In this document: positions 8,877 through 16,549 of the stretch, piece after piece | Numbering within the stretch: the stretch's first letter is position 1 | How the letters are laid out: each line of letters begins with the position of its first letter | From: Brevundimonas aurantiaca | GTDB lineage: Bacteria > Pseudomonadota > Alphaproteobacteria > Caulobacterales > Caulobacteraceae | Assembly (NCBI RefSeq): GCF_014199955.1 | Contig: NZ_JACHOQ010000011.1 | Span: 1 to 64,000, forward strand | Direction: 5' to 3' | Length of the DNA: 64,000 nucleotides | Program-made: the position numbers and the translations under genes | The notes under the pieces: model-generated | The model's input: the letters and a program-made list of their open reading frames with translations, nothing else | Told to the model about the DNA's origin: nothing | Databases searched by the model: none

Positions 8877-9623
8877 ATGAACCCGACCCCGACCCCCGTT
8901 TCGGGCTGGGCGCCCTATTGCGGCCCCGCGCCCGCCGCCGGCGACTGGCGCTGGAACCTGGACCCCGTCCTGCTTCTGTTTATGGCCGGGGCCACGGCCC
9001 TGATCCTGATGCGGACGCACGGTCGGTCGCGGGGCCTGGGCCTGGCCGCCATGGCCGTGCTGGGCGTCAGCTTCGTCTCGCCCCTGTGCGCCCTCAGCTC
9101 CGCCCTGTTTTCGGCCCGGACCGTGCATCACGTCCTGCTGGTCACGGTCGCCGCCCCCCTGCTGGCCGAGATGGCGCCGAGACGGCGATACGGGTCTCTG
9201 GCTTTGGCGACCTTCGTCCAGGCGGCGGTGCTGTGGGTGTGGCATGCGCCCGCCGCCTATGGCGCCGCCCTGTCCAGCGACGCCGTCTATTGGATCATGC
9301 AGCTCAGCCTTCTGGCCTCCGCCGTCTGGTTCTGGGCGGCGGCGCGGGCGGCCAGCGCGCCTGCGGCCGTGGTCGGCCTGTTGGCGGCCATGCTGGCGAT
9401 GGGGCTGTTGGGCGCGGTCTTGACCTTCGCCGGCCAGGCCGTCTATGCGCCCCACGCCTATACGACCCTGGCCTGGGGCCTGACCCCGCTGGAGGACCAG
9501 CAGGCGGCGGGGCTGATCATGTGGGCTCCGGCGGCGGGCCTCTATCTGCTGGCGGCCCTGTGGCGGCTGGGCCGGATGCTGGGGCCGGACCTTCCCGCCG
9601 AGGCCGGGGTGCGTCCGGCGTGA
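8877..9623 (+). CDS. ctaG: Cytochrome c oxidase assembly factor, CtaG/caa3 family
   Basis: 248 residues with about seven membrane helices, matching the caa3-type CtaG family rather than the single-helix Cox11 type. Recognisable features are the paired histidines of TVHHVLLVTVAAPLLAEMAPRR, the VLWVWHAPAAY helix and the EDQQAAGLIMW motif. This family is thought to help load copper into caa3 oxidase. It opens a cluster whose main product is the caa3 oxidase. Its stop overlaps the GTG of the following b561 gene in a GTGA arrangement. Confidence 0.85.
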   Translation: MNPTPTPVSGWAPYCGPAPAAGDWRWNLDPVLLLFMAGATALILMRTHGRSRGLGLAAMAVLGVSFVSPLCALSSALFSARTVHHVLLVTVAAPLLAEMAPRRRYGSLALATFVQAAVLWVWHAPAAYGAALSSDAVYWIMQLSLLASAVWFWAAARAASAPAAVVGLLAAMLAMGLLGAVLTFAGQAVYAPHAYTTLAWGLTPLEDQQAAGLIMWAPAAGLYLLAALWRLGRMLGPDLPAEAGVRPA

Positions 9624-10339
9624 TCGAAAAGCTCTTCACCCAACTGCTGGAATGGGCGGCGGGCCACCATGACGAAGGCCGATATTCGCCGGTCGGCATC
9701 CTGTTTCACTGGGTCATGGCCGCCCTGGTGATCTTCCAACTGGGCTGGGGCTGGTGGATGGGGCGTCAGCCGGTCGGCGGTCAGATGCTGGCCGCCTATG
9801 ATCTGCACTTCGCCGTAGGCGTCCTGATGCTGATCCTGGTGATCGGCCGACTGTCCTGGCGGCTGTTGGCGCCGGACCTGATCAATGATGCGGACAAGCC
9901 GGGGTGGGAGAGCTGGGCCGCCCACGTCACCCACTATGTCTTCTACGTCTGCCTGTTCGGCCTGCCCCTGTCGGGCTGGGCCATGATCTCGGCGACGGAC
10001 CGGACGCGCGAACTGGAGACGCTGGGCTTCATCCCCTGGCCCCTGCTGCCGTTCCAGGACCTGTCCAACAGCCAGCTATGGGCGATCGAGGCGGCGGCGG
10101 AATGGATGCATTGGGGCCTGGTGGTCACCCTGCTGCTGATGATCCCCATCCACGCCGGGGCCGCCCTCAAGCACCATCTGATCGATCGGGACGACGTGTT
10201 TCACGCGATGCTGCCGGTCGTGCCGCTGCGTCGACGGAAGCGGACCCGGTGGCAGAGGCGCTGGCGGGCGCTGGAGAAGCAGGTTGCGCGGACAGCCAAA
10301 GCCCTATGGCGCGGATTTCTGGGTCCGAAAGCGGTTTGA
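9620..10339 (+). CDS. Cytochrome b561-type membrane protein
   Basis: 239 residues starting at a GTG that overlaps the ctaG stop. Four membrane helices carry histidines placed as in diheme b561 proteins (GILFHWVMAALVIFQ, YDLHFAVGVLMLILVIGRL, AAHVTHYVFYVCLFGLPLSGW, EWMHWGLVVTLLLMIPIHAGAALKHH). It probably moves electrons between quinol and a periplasmic acceptor or acts as a superoxide:quinone oxidoreductase; the substrate is not evident. The basic C-terminal tail beyond residue about 195 is encoded antisense to the end of the next, convergent gene. Confidence 0.85.
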   Translation: MIEKLFTQLLEWAAGHHDEGRYSPVGILFHWVMAALVIFQLGWGWWMGRQPVGGQMLAAYDLHFAVGVLMLILVIGRLSWRLLAPDLINDADKPGWESWAAHVTHYVFYVCLFGLPLSGWAMISATDRTRELETLGFIPWPLLPFQDLSNSQLWAIEAAAEWMHWGLVVTLLLMIPIHAGAALKHHLIDRDDVFHAMLPVVPLRRRKRTRWQRRWRALEKQVARTAKALWRGFLGPKAV

Positions 10340-10925
10340 CGGCGGCGGCCATGACGCCGCGCGGATCGTTGCGGCGTTCGCCCGACTTCCACCGCTCCAT
10401 CTGTTCGACCAGATAGGGGTAGGGCTGGCCCGCGATCTGAGGATTGCCGCCCAGGCCGGTTCCTTCGCCGTTCAAGCCGTGACAGGCGGCGCAGGCCACC
10501 ACCCCCCGCGCGGGATCGCCCCTCAGATAGACCGACGGCGCCGGGGCGGCGGCGGCGTTCAGCTCCGTCGGCGGGATCGGCAGGGCGGCGTAATAGGCCG
10601 CCACCTCGCGTCGGCTTCTCTGATCCAAGGCCTTGGCGATGCGCGTCATCTGGTCGTCGGCCCTGAGGCCCGAGGCGTAGTCCTCCATCTGTTTCTGCAG
10701 ATAGCCGACGTCCAGGCCCGCCAGGCGCGGCGCGGCGGCTCCGTCGCCGCCGCCGTCCAGGCCGTGACAGGTGAAACAGGCGTTGGCCGCCCCGCCGGCG
10801 CCGCCGCTGAGGGCGATGACTTCGCCATTGGCCGAAAGAACGCGGTCGGTGTCGGTCGCCGCCGCCTCGCATCCGGCCAGCAGCATCAGGAGCATCAGAG
10901 GGGCAAGGGGCGCGCGCACCTGCAT
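10167..10925 (-). CDS. Diheme cytochrome c (c4-like) lipoprotein
   Basis: About 252 residues from the start at 10925. The N-terminus has a lipoprotein signal ending in the lipobox LLAGC. Two c-type heme sites follow, ACFTCHG and ACAACHG, each in a c4-type domain with YLQKQMEDYASGLR and YLVEQMERWKSGER after the heme motif. It would carry electrons in the periplasm to a terminal oxidase. An ATG at 10979 gives a longer, less signal-like start. The tail after the second cytochrome domain is low-complexity and overlaps the b561 gene antisense by 173 bases. Confidence 0.8.
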   Translation of the reverse strand: MQVRAPLAPLMLLMLLAGCEAAATDTDRVLSANGEVIALSGGAGGAANACFTCHGLDGGGDGAAAPRLAGLDVGYLQKQMEDYASGLRADDQMTRIAKALDQRSRREVAAYYAALPIPPTELNAAAAPAPSVYLRGDPARGVVACAACHGLNGEGTGLGGNPQIAGQPYPYLVEQMERWKSGERRNDPRGVMAAAVKPLSDPEIRAIGLWLSAQPASPAPASASATGSASVDAAARPAASRETRRPDRSDGA

Positions 10926-11075
10926 CCAACCCCCGCCTACGGCCCCGGTTCCGAAGGCGCCGCCCGACGGAGACGCCATGTCGCAGCCGGGGAACTTCCT
11001 CGTCCTGGGGGGATTGGTCTGGTGAAGCTTTCGAGGCCTGGCCCGAGGCGATTCAGGGCGGGGGACCGGGCGGCG

Positions 11076-11480
11076 ATGAGATGGGGCGGACAGGGCGAGG
11101 CAGGGCGGACCGCCGCCGCGGCTCTGCTCGCGCTCGCCTCGGCGGGCCTCAGCGCCTGCGTCGACAAGGCGGATCAGCCCCGGCCGGTGGCCCAGGGCGA
11201 TCCGGCGCGCGGCCTGGCGGTCATCGAGGCCGTCGGTTGCGCCGCCTGCCACACGATTCCCGGCGTCGCCTGGCCCGAAGGCCGCAGCGGCGGCGACCTG
11301 GCGGGCTTCGGGGCGCGCCCCTTCATCGCCGGGCGCCTGCCGAACCAGCCCGGCGTCCTGACCCGCTGGCTGATCGACGCGCCGTCCCTGGATCCCGGAA
11401 CCGCCATGCCCCCCATGCCCCTGAACCAAGCCCAAGCCCGCGACGTCGCGGCCTATCTGTATACGCTCGATGACGACTGA
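11076..11480 (+). CDS. Monoheme cytochrome c lipoprotein
   Basis: 134 residues. The ATG at 11076 gives a basic start, a hydrophobic stretch (TAAAALLALASAGLSAC) and a lipobox cysteine. A single heme c site CAACH follows, and the axial methionine is probably in the PGTAMPPMP segment. It resembles the small cytochromes that feed caa3 oxidases. Its 3' end overlaps the start of coxB by 11 bases, so it is part of the oxidase operon. It is divergent from the diheme cytochrome. Confidence 0.8.
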   Translation: MRWGGQGEAGRTAAAALLALASAGLSACVDKADQPRPVAQGDPARGLAVIEAVGCAACHTIPGVAWPEGRSGGDLAGFGARPFIAGRLPNQPGVLTRWLIDAPSLDPGTAMPPMPLNQAQARDVAAYLYTLDDD

Positions 11481-12447
11481 ACCGACGCCGGGAACCGCGG
11501 GCTGGCCCCCGCCTGTGCTGGACCCGGCCGGCCCCTTCGCCGGGCCGATCGAGGTGGTGGCCTGGGTGCTGTTCGTCATGGCGGCGGTGGTGATGACCGT
11601 GGTGCTGATCGCCCTGGGGATCGCCCTGTTCGGCCCCCGGCGGTGGAAGCGGCGGGTCAGCGGCGAGCGTCTGGTCTGGATTGGCGGCCTGGCCTTTCCG
11701 ATCGTGGTTCTGACCGGCCTTCTGATCTACGGCCTGACCACGACCGCGCGGGTCGCCGAGGCGCCGCGACCGGGCGAGATGCGGGTCCGCGTCACCGGCG
11801 AGATGTGGTGGTGGCGGGTCGCCTATCTGGACGACCAGGGGCGCGAAATCCTTCAGGACGCCAATGAGGTCCATATCCCCGCCGGTCAGCCCGTGGTGTT
11901 CGAGCTGGAAAGCGCCGACGTGATCCACAGCTTCTGGGTTCCGCGCCTGGGCGGCAAGACCGACATGATCCCCGGCCGGCGCAACTTCATGCGGCTGCAG
12001 GCCGATCAGCCGGGAACCTACGGCGGCCAGTGCGCCGAATACTGCGGCGGGCCCCATGCGCTGATGGGGCTGGTCGTGGTGGCCCATACGCCCCAGGAAT
12101 TCGCCGCCTGGCGCGCGCGTCAGGCCGGGCCGGCCGTAGCCCTGGATGCGGCCGCGCCGACCGCCGCAATGATCGCGCGCGGCCGCGACGTCTTCGCCGC
12201 CTCCGGCTGCGGCGCCTGCCACACCATTCGGGGAACCGAGGCCAATGGTTTGGCCGGTCCCGACCTGACCCATGTCGGATCGCGCCAGACGATCGGGGCG
12301 GGCATATTGCCGAACAACCAGGGCACGCTGGCCGGTTGGATTTCGGACAGCCAAGGGATCAAGCCCGGCAACCGCATGCCCTCCTATCCGGTCCTGACGG
12401 GCCAGGACCTGCGCGCCGTCTCGGCCTATCTGGACAGTCTGAAATGA
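11470..12447 (+). CDS. ctaC: caa3-type cytochrome c oxidase subunit II with fused cytochrome c domain
   Basis: 325 residues: two N-terminal membrane helices (about 28-50 and 70-92), a cupredoxin domain and a C-terminal cytochrome c. The CuA ligands are visible in CAEYCGGPHALM together with the H of VIHSFWVPRLGGKTDM. The heme c site is CGACH near residue 245, and its axial methionine is likely in GNRMPSYP. This is the electron-entry subunit of an aa3 oxidase that takes electrons through its own heme c. Its stop overlaps the ATG of the next gene (ATGA). Confidence 0.95.
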   Translation: MTTEPTPGTAGWPPPVLDPAGPFAGPIEVVAWVLFVMAAVVMTVVLIALGIALFGPRRWKRRVSGERLVWIGGLAFPIVVLTGLLIYGLTTTARVAEAPRPGEMRVRVTGEMWWWRVAYLDDQGREILQDANEVHIPAGQPVVFELESADVIHSFWVPRLGGKTDMIPGRRNFMRLQADQPGTYGGQCAEYCGGPHALMGLVVVAHTPQEFAAWRARQAGPAVALDAAAPTAAMIARGRDVFAASGCGACHTIRGTEANGLAGPDLTHVGSRQTIGAGILPNNQGTLAGWISDSQGIKPGNRMPSYPVLTGQDLRAVSAYLDSLK

Positions 12448-14996
12448 GTTCGGAAACCGGGTTCGATCCCGAACTCTACAAACGCCTGCCGACCCGCGAA
12501 CCCCGCCCCGAGGGCGAGCTGGAGCAGCTGGAACAGGTCTGGTGCGCGCCGCGAAAGCCGTGGGAATGGGTCACGGCGATCAACAACAACTATATCGGCG
12601 TCTATTACGTCGGCGCGGCCATGCTGTTCTTCGTGCTGGCGGGGGTTCTGGCCCTGTTGATGCGGACCCAGCTGGCCCTGCCGATGACGGGCTTCCTGGC
12701 CCAGGAGACCTACAACCAGATCTTCACCATGCACGGCACGGTGATGATGTTCCTGTTCGCCGTGCCTGCGGTCGAGGCCCTGGGCGTGCTGCTGCTGCCC
12801 CAGATGCTGGGGGCGCGCGACCTGCCGTTCCCGCGTCTCAGCGCCTACGCCTTCTGGGCCTATCTGATCGGGGGACTGTGCTTCTTCTGCTCCCTGTTCT
12901 TCGGCCTGGCGCCGAACGGGGGCTGGTTCATGTATCCGCCCCTGACCTCCGTGGCCTATTCGCCGGGGATCAACGCCGACTTCTGGCTGCTGGGCATCGG
13001 CTTCATCGAGATTTCGGCCATCGCCGGCGCCATCGAGATCATCGTCGGGGTTCTGAAGACGCGGGCGCCCGGCATGACCCTGGACAAGCTGCCGATCTTC
13101 GCCTGGGCCATGCTGATCTTCGCCTGTATGATCATCATCGCCTTCCCGTCGATCATCCTGTCCACCCTGCTGCTGGAGCTGGAACGCGCCCTGGGCTGGC
13201 CCTTCTTCGACGCGGCGCGGGGCGGGGATCCGATGCTGTGGCAGCACCTGTTCTGGTTCTTCGGCCACCCGGAGGTCTACATCATCTTCCTGCCGGCGGC
13301 GGGCGCCATGTCCACCATCATCCCGGCCGTGGCCCAGACCCGGCTGGTGGGACACAGGCTGGTGGTCCTGGCCATGCTGGCGACGGGCTTCATCAGCTTC
13401 GGCGTCTGGGCGCACCACATGTTCGCCACCGGCATGCCCCAGATTTCGATCAACTATTTCAGCGCGGCCTCGATGGCGGTCAGCGTGCCCGCCGGGGTTC
13501 AGGTCTTCGCCTGGATCGCCACCCTGGCGGCGGGGAAGATGCGGTTCAACACGCCGGGCCTGTTCGCCGTCGGGGGGCTGGTGATCTTCGTCATGGGCGG
13601 GCTGACGGGCGTCATGGTCGCCATGGTCCCCTTCGACTGGCAGGCCCACGACAGCTATTTCATCGTCGCTCACCTGCACTACGTCCTGATCGGCGGCATG
13701 GTGTTTCCGCTGTTCGCCGCCATCTACTATTGGACGCCGATGTCCAGCGCCCGGCCGCTCAGCGAGCGGTGGGGCAAGTGGGTGTTCTGGCTGATGTTCG
13801 TCGGCCACAACGTGACCTTCCTGCCCATGCATCTGACCGGGCTGATGGGGATGCCGCGGCGGGTCTACACCTATCTGCCGGATCGGGGCTGGGACCTGCC
13901 CAATATGATCTCGACCGTCGGCGCCTTTCTGTTCGGCCTGGCGGTGCTGATCTGGCTGGTGGACATGATCCGCAACTTCCGCCCCTTCGGGCGACGCGAG
14001 GCGGGCAATGTCTTCAATGGGCCGGGGCTGGAGTGGCTGCCGGCCGGCCTCTATTCGCTGCGCTCCATTCCGGTGATCAAGAGCCTCTATCCCGGTTGGG
14101 AGCAGAAGGGGCTGGCCGAGGACGTCGAGGCCGGCCGCTATTTCCTGCCCGGCGCCCCGCGCGGCGAACGCGAGACCATCGTCACCAGCCCGCTGAACGC
14201 CGAACCCCAGTATCTGCTGCAAATCCCCCGGCCCTCCAGCTGGCACGTCTGGGGGGCGGTGTTTACGGCGGGCTTTTTCCTGATCCTGACCATCCAGGCC
14301 TATCTGGCTTCGGTGATCAGTGGAATTCTGGCCGTATATTGCATCCTCAAATGGTGCTGGAAGCTGGACCGGCCGGACCGGCGCGAGGGCGGGGCGGCTG
14401 TGGTGGACGTCGGGGCGGGCGTGCGCCTGCCGACCTATGTCTCGGGCCCGACCAGCCACGGCTGGTGGGCCATGGTCATCACCCTGATCGTCGCCGGCAT
14501 GGTCGCGGTCATGGCCGGCTTCTCCTACGTCTTCCTGTGGAGCCGTCGTCCCGATCTGTGGCAGGCGCCGCCGGAGACGGGGTCTCTGATCCAGGTCGTC
14601 GGCCTTTGCGCGGCGGCGGCGCTGCTGGCCTGGGTCTCGCTGCGGGCCCTGGCGCTGGACCGGCCGCGCAGCGGGGTGATCGCCGCCGTCCTGATGCTGC
14701 TGGCGGGCCTGGCGATCGGCGCGGGCTGGGCGGTCGAGGCGTCCGCCTGGTGGGGGGCTGGCCTGCGTCCCCAGGCCAGCGGCCAGGGGGCGACCGTCTT
14801 CGCCCTGATCGCCTGGCAGGGGCTGTTCGCGGCCATCTGCGCCATCATGGCGGTCTTCGCCCTGATGCGCTGGGTGTTCGGCCTGCTGTCGGCCCGGAGG
14901 CCGGCGACCTATCAGCTGATCGCCCTGTTCATCGGTTTTTCCGCCGCGCAAGGGGCGGCCGCCGCCCTGTTGACCCATCTGTTCCCGGGAGGCTGA
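12444..14996 (+). CDS. ctaD: Cytochrome c oxidase, fused subunits I and III
   Basis: 850 residues. The first ~560 are subunit I: MHGTVMMFLF with a heme a ligand, WQHLFWFFGHPEVYI with the CuB histidine cross-linked to tyrosine, WAHHMF, and HDSYFIVAHLHYVLIGG with the heme a3 and heme a ligands. After a linker the chain continues as a subunit III-like membrane domain beginning near YVSGPTSHGWWAM. It reduces oxygen to water and pumps protons. The ATG at 12444 overlaps the subunit II stop, giving tight coupling. Confidence 0.95.
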   Translation: MSSETGFDPELYKRLPTREPRPEGELEQLEQVWCAPRKPWEWVTAINNNYIGVYYVGAAMLFFVLAGVLALLMRTQLALPMTGFLAQETYNQIFTMHGTVMMFLFAVPAVEALGVLLLPQMLGARDLPFPRLSAYAFWAYLIGGLCFFCSLFFGLAPNGGWFMYPPLTSVAYSPGINADFWLLGIGFIEISAIAGAIEIIVGVLKTRAPGMTLDKLPIFAWAMLIFACMIIIAFPSIILSTLLLELERALGWPFFDAARGGDPMLWQHLFWFFGHPEVYIIFLPAAGAMSTIIPAVAQTRLVGHRLVVLAMLATGFISFGVWAHHMFATGMPQISINYFSAASMAVSVPAGVQVFAWIATLAAGKMRFNTPGLFAVGGLVIFVMGGLTGVMVAMVPFDWQAHDSYFIVAHLHYVLIGGMVFPLFAAIYYWTPMSSARPLSERWGKWVFWLMFVGHNVTFLPMHLTGLMGMPRRVYTYLPDRGWDLPNMISTVGAFLFGLAVLIWLVDMIRNFRPFGRREAGNVFNGPGLEWLPAGLYSLRSIPVIKSLYPGWEQKGLAEDVEAGRYFLPGAPRGERETIVTSPLNAEPQYLLQIPRPSSWHVWGAVFTAGFFLILTIQAYLASVISGILAVYCILKWCWKLDRPDRREGGAAVVDVGAGVRLPTYVSGPTSHGWWAMVITLIVAGMVAVMAGFSYVFLWSRRPDLWQAPPETGSLIQVVGLCAAAALLAWVSLRALALDRPRSGVIAAVLMLLAGLAIGAGWAVEASAWWGAGLRPQASGQGATVFALIAWQGLFAAICAIMAVFALMRWVFGLLSARRPATYQLIALFIGFSAAQGAAAALLTHLFPGG

Positions 14997-14997
14997 C

Positions 14998-15282
14998 ATC
15001 GGACGCTGGCTGATCCTGACGGGCGGGCTGCTGATCTGGGCAGCCCATTTCCTGGGCGTCTATCTGATCTCGTCCACGGCGGACGTGGTGGCGACGGCCG
15101 AGGCGCCCCTGTGGCGCCTGATCGGCGGGGGATTCAGCCTGGCCTGTCTGGCGGGCGAGGCGGGGCTCGCCCTGTTGATCCTGAAGACCCGTCGGGGATT
15201 CGAGCCGGCCATCGGCGTCGGCGGCTGTTTCATCGGCGGCGTCGGGGTGGTGTTTCAGACCCTGCCCCTGCTGCTGATCTGA
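14998..15282 (+). CDS. Small membrane protein of the caa3 oxidase operon with apparent ATC start
   Basis: About 94 residues with three predicted membrane helices (WLILTGGLLIWAAHFLGVYLIS, LWRLIGGGFSLACLAGEAGLALLIL, AIGVGGCFIGGVGVVFQTLPLLLI). The coding character begins right after the oxidase stop, yet there is no ATG, GTG or TTG before 15085. A strong GGGAGG at 14987-14992 is placed 5 bases before an ATC at 14998, so initiation at this rare codon is my preferred reading. A GTG at 15085 would remove the first helix. Function unknown; position suggests an oxidase accessory. Confidence 0.6.
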   Translation: MGRWLILTGGLLIWAAHFLGVYLISSTADVVATAEAPLWRLIGGGFSLACLAGEAGLALLILKTRRGFEPAIGVGGCFIGGVGVVFQTLPLLLI

Positions 15283-15287
15283 GCCCT

Positions 15288-15668
15288 TCAGGGCGCCGAC
15301 CAGCCCTTGACCGTCACCACCGCCGCGCGCGGATCGGCGTCGAACCGCATATAGGCGGTCGCATGGCCGCGGCCGGGCACATAGTCCAGGGTGGCGGTCG
15401 CGGTCTGGTCGCCTGCCACGGCCTCGACATCGACCCCGGCGGCGGTTTCGTCGCCGTCATTGACCACCTTGATCTCGGCCACATGGCCGTGGGCGGTGGT
15501 CTCGACCCTCTCGATCCGCGCGCTCAGGGTCGCCGGGGCGGCGGGTTGCACGGCCTCCCACACGATCACCCCGACGGCGGCCAGGGTCACCACCCCGCCC
15601 AGAGCGGCCATGGCGGTCTGCAAAAGCGGGCGGGGCGGGGCGGTTTTTCGGCGCGTGGCTCGGTTCAT
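15288..15668 (-). CDS. TIGR02588-type conserved protein
   Basis: 126 residues with one N-terminal membrane helix (LLQTAMAALGGVVTLAAVGVIVWEAV) and a periplasmic beta-rich domain around EIKVVNDGDETAAGVDVEA. It fits the uncharacterised TIGR02588 family, known mainly for accompanying TIGR02587 proteins, and the expected partner is directly upstream with 4 bases between the genes. An upstream extension of the frame is rejected because the ATG at 15668 precedes the positively charged pre-helix segment. Function not known. Confidence 0.7.
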   Translation of the reverse strand: MNRATRRKTAPPRPLLQTAMAALGGVVTLAAVGVIVWEAVQPAAPATLSARIERVETTAHGHVAEIKVVNDGDETAAGVDVEAVAGDQTATATLDYVPGRGHATAYMRFDADPRAAVVTVKGWSAP

Positions 15669-15672
15669 CGGA

Positions 15673-16503
15673 TCAGACCAGCAGACGGGCGGCGGCCGCG
15701 CCGATCGCGGCGGGAAAGCCCAGGACCGCCATCGCCTGGACCACCCCGGCCAGAGAATGCCCTTCGATCCGCCCAAAGACGAATAGGGCGAACAGGCTGA
15801 CCCCCAGGGCGATGGCGTAGCCGGGCAGGGTGAAGTGGAAGAAGGCGTGGGCCGGTCGATCCGCCTCTTCCTGACCGGCGAAGCCCGCGCGAAAGACGAT
15901 GAGGTGCAGCAGCAGGATCGACACGCCCATCAGCCCCAGGACGTTGAGGGCGCCGGCCTTGTAGGCGATCAGGATCATTTCCTCGGTCGGGGCGACGTTC
16001 AGGGCGAAGAACAGGGCGCCGGCCGCCATCAGAAACAGCTCCCCGACATAGGAGGCCTGATCCTCCTGGGTCTCGCCGCCGTCCGCGTCGCCGCTCAGCT
16101 GGCGGCGGGCCAGCAGGGCGCCCATGGCGCCCGGAACGGCCTGAAGCGCAATCCTGCCCAGGGCTTCACGCGGGGGATCGCCCCATCGGACCACGCCGAA
16201 CAGGCTCAACAGCACGCCGGCGGTCAGGAAGCCGACCGCCAGGGCGACGGCCGTGTCCATCAGATCGTTCGCCAGCCCCCGCCGGTCGGAGAAGCCCGCA
16301 TAATAGGCCAGGCCGTAAAGCAGGGGCAGGCCGGCGACGATGAAGGCCAGCAGCCGGCCCCGGTCCATGGCCACCCCCTGCTCCCACATCTCCATCGTCA
16401 TCAGCAGAGGAATGCTGAACACCAGGGCGCCCCCGAACGCGCGGCCCAGGTCGCGCAGATAGGCGCGTTCTCGGCTCAGATCGATCAGGGCGGCGGCGCT
16501 CAT
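15673..16503 (-). CDS. TIGR02587-type integral membrane protein
   Basis: 276 residues with about eight hydrophobic segments. The opening RERAYLRDLGRAFGGALVFSIPLLMTMEMW and the conserved NVAPTEEMILIAYKA segment match the TIGR02587 membrane family of unknown function. Stop and start of the pair are almost adjacent, so they form a two-gene operon. It is oriented away from the Mur ligase gene start but on the same strand, 46 bases downstream of its stop. Confidence 0.75.
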   Translation of the reverse strand: MSAAALIDLSRERAYLRDLGRAFGGALVFSIPLLMTMEMWEQGVAMDRGRLLAFIVAGLPLLYGLAYYAGFSDRRGLANDLMDTAVALAVGFLTAGVLLSLFGVVRWGDPPREALGRIALQAVPGAMGALLARRQLSGDADGGETQEDQASYVGELFLMAAGALFFALNVAPTEEMILIAYKAGALNVLGLMGVSILLLHLIVFRAGFAGQEEADRPAHAFFHFTLPGYAIALGVSLFALFVFGRIEGHSLAGVVQAMAVLGFPAAIGAAAARLLV

Positions 16504-16549
16504 CTTGCAGCAACGTCCGAAGCGGCGCCTTGGCTCCGAACGTCAGGCT

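Noticed and set aside
12426..14999. An 857-codon minus-strand frame opposite the oxidase subunit I-III gene
   Set aside because: Antisense artefact of high-GC codons; low-complexity Gln/His/Arg/Asp composition and no recognisable domain.
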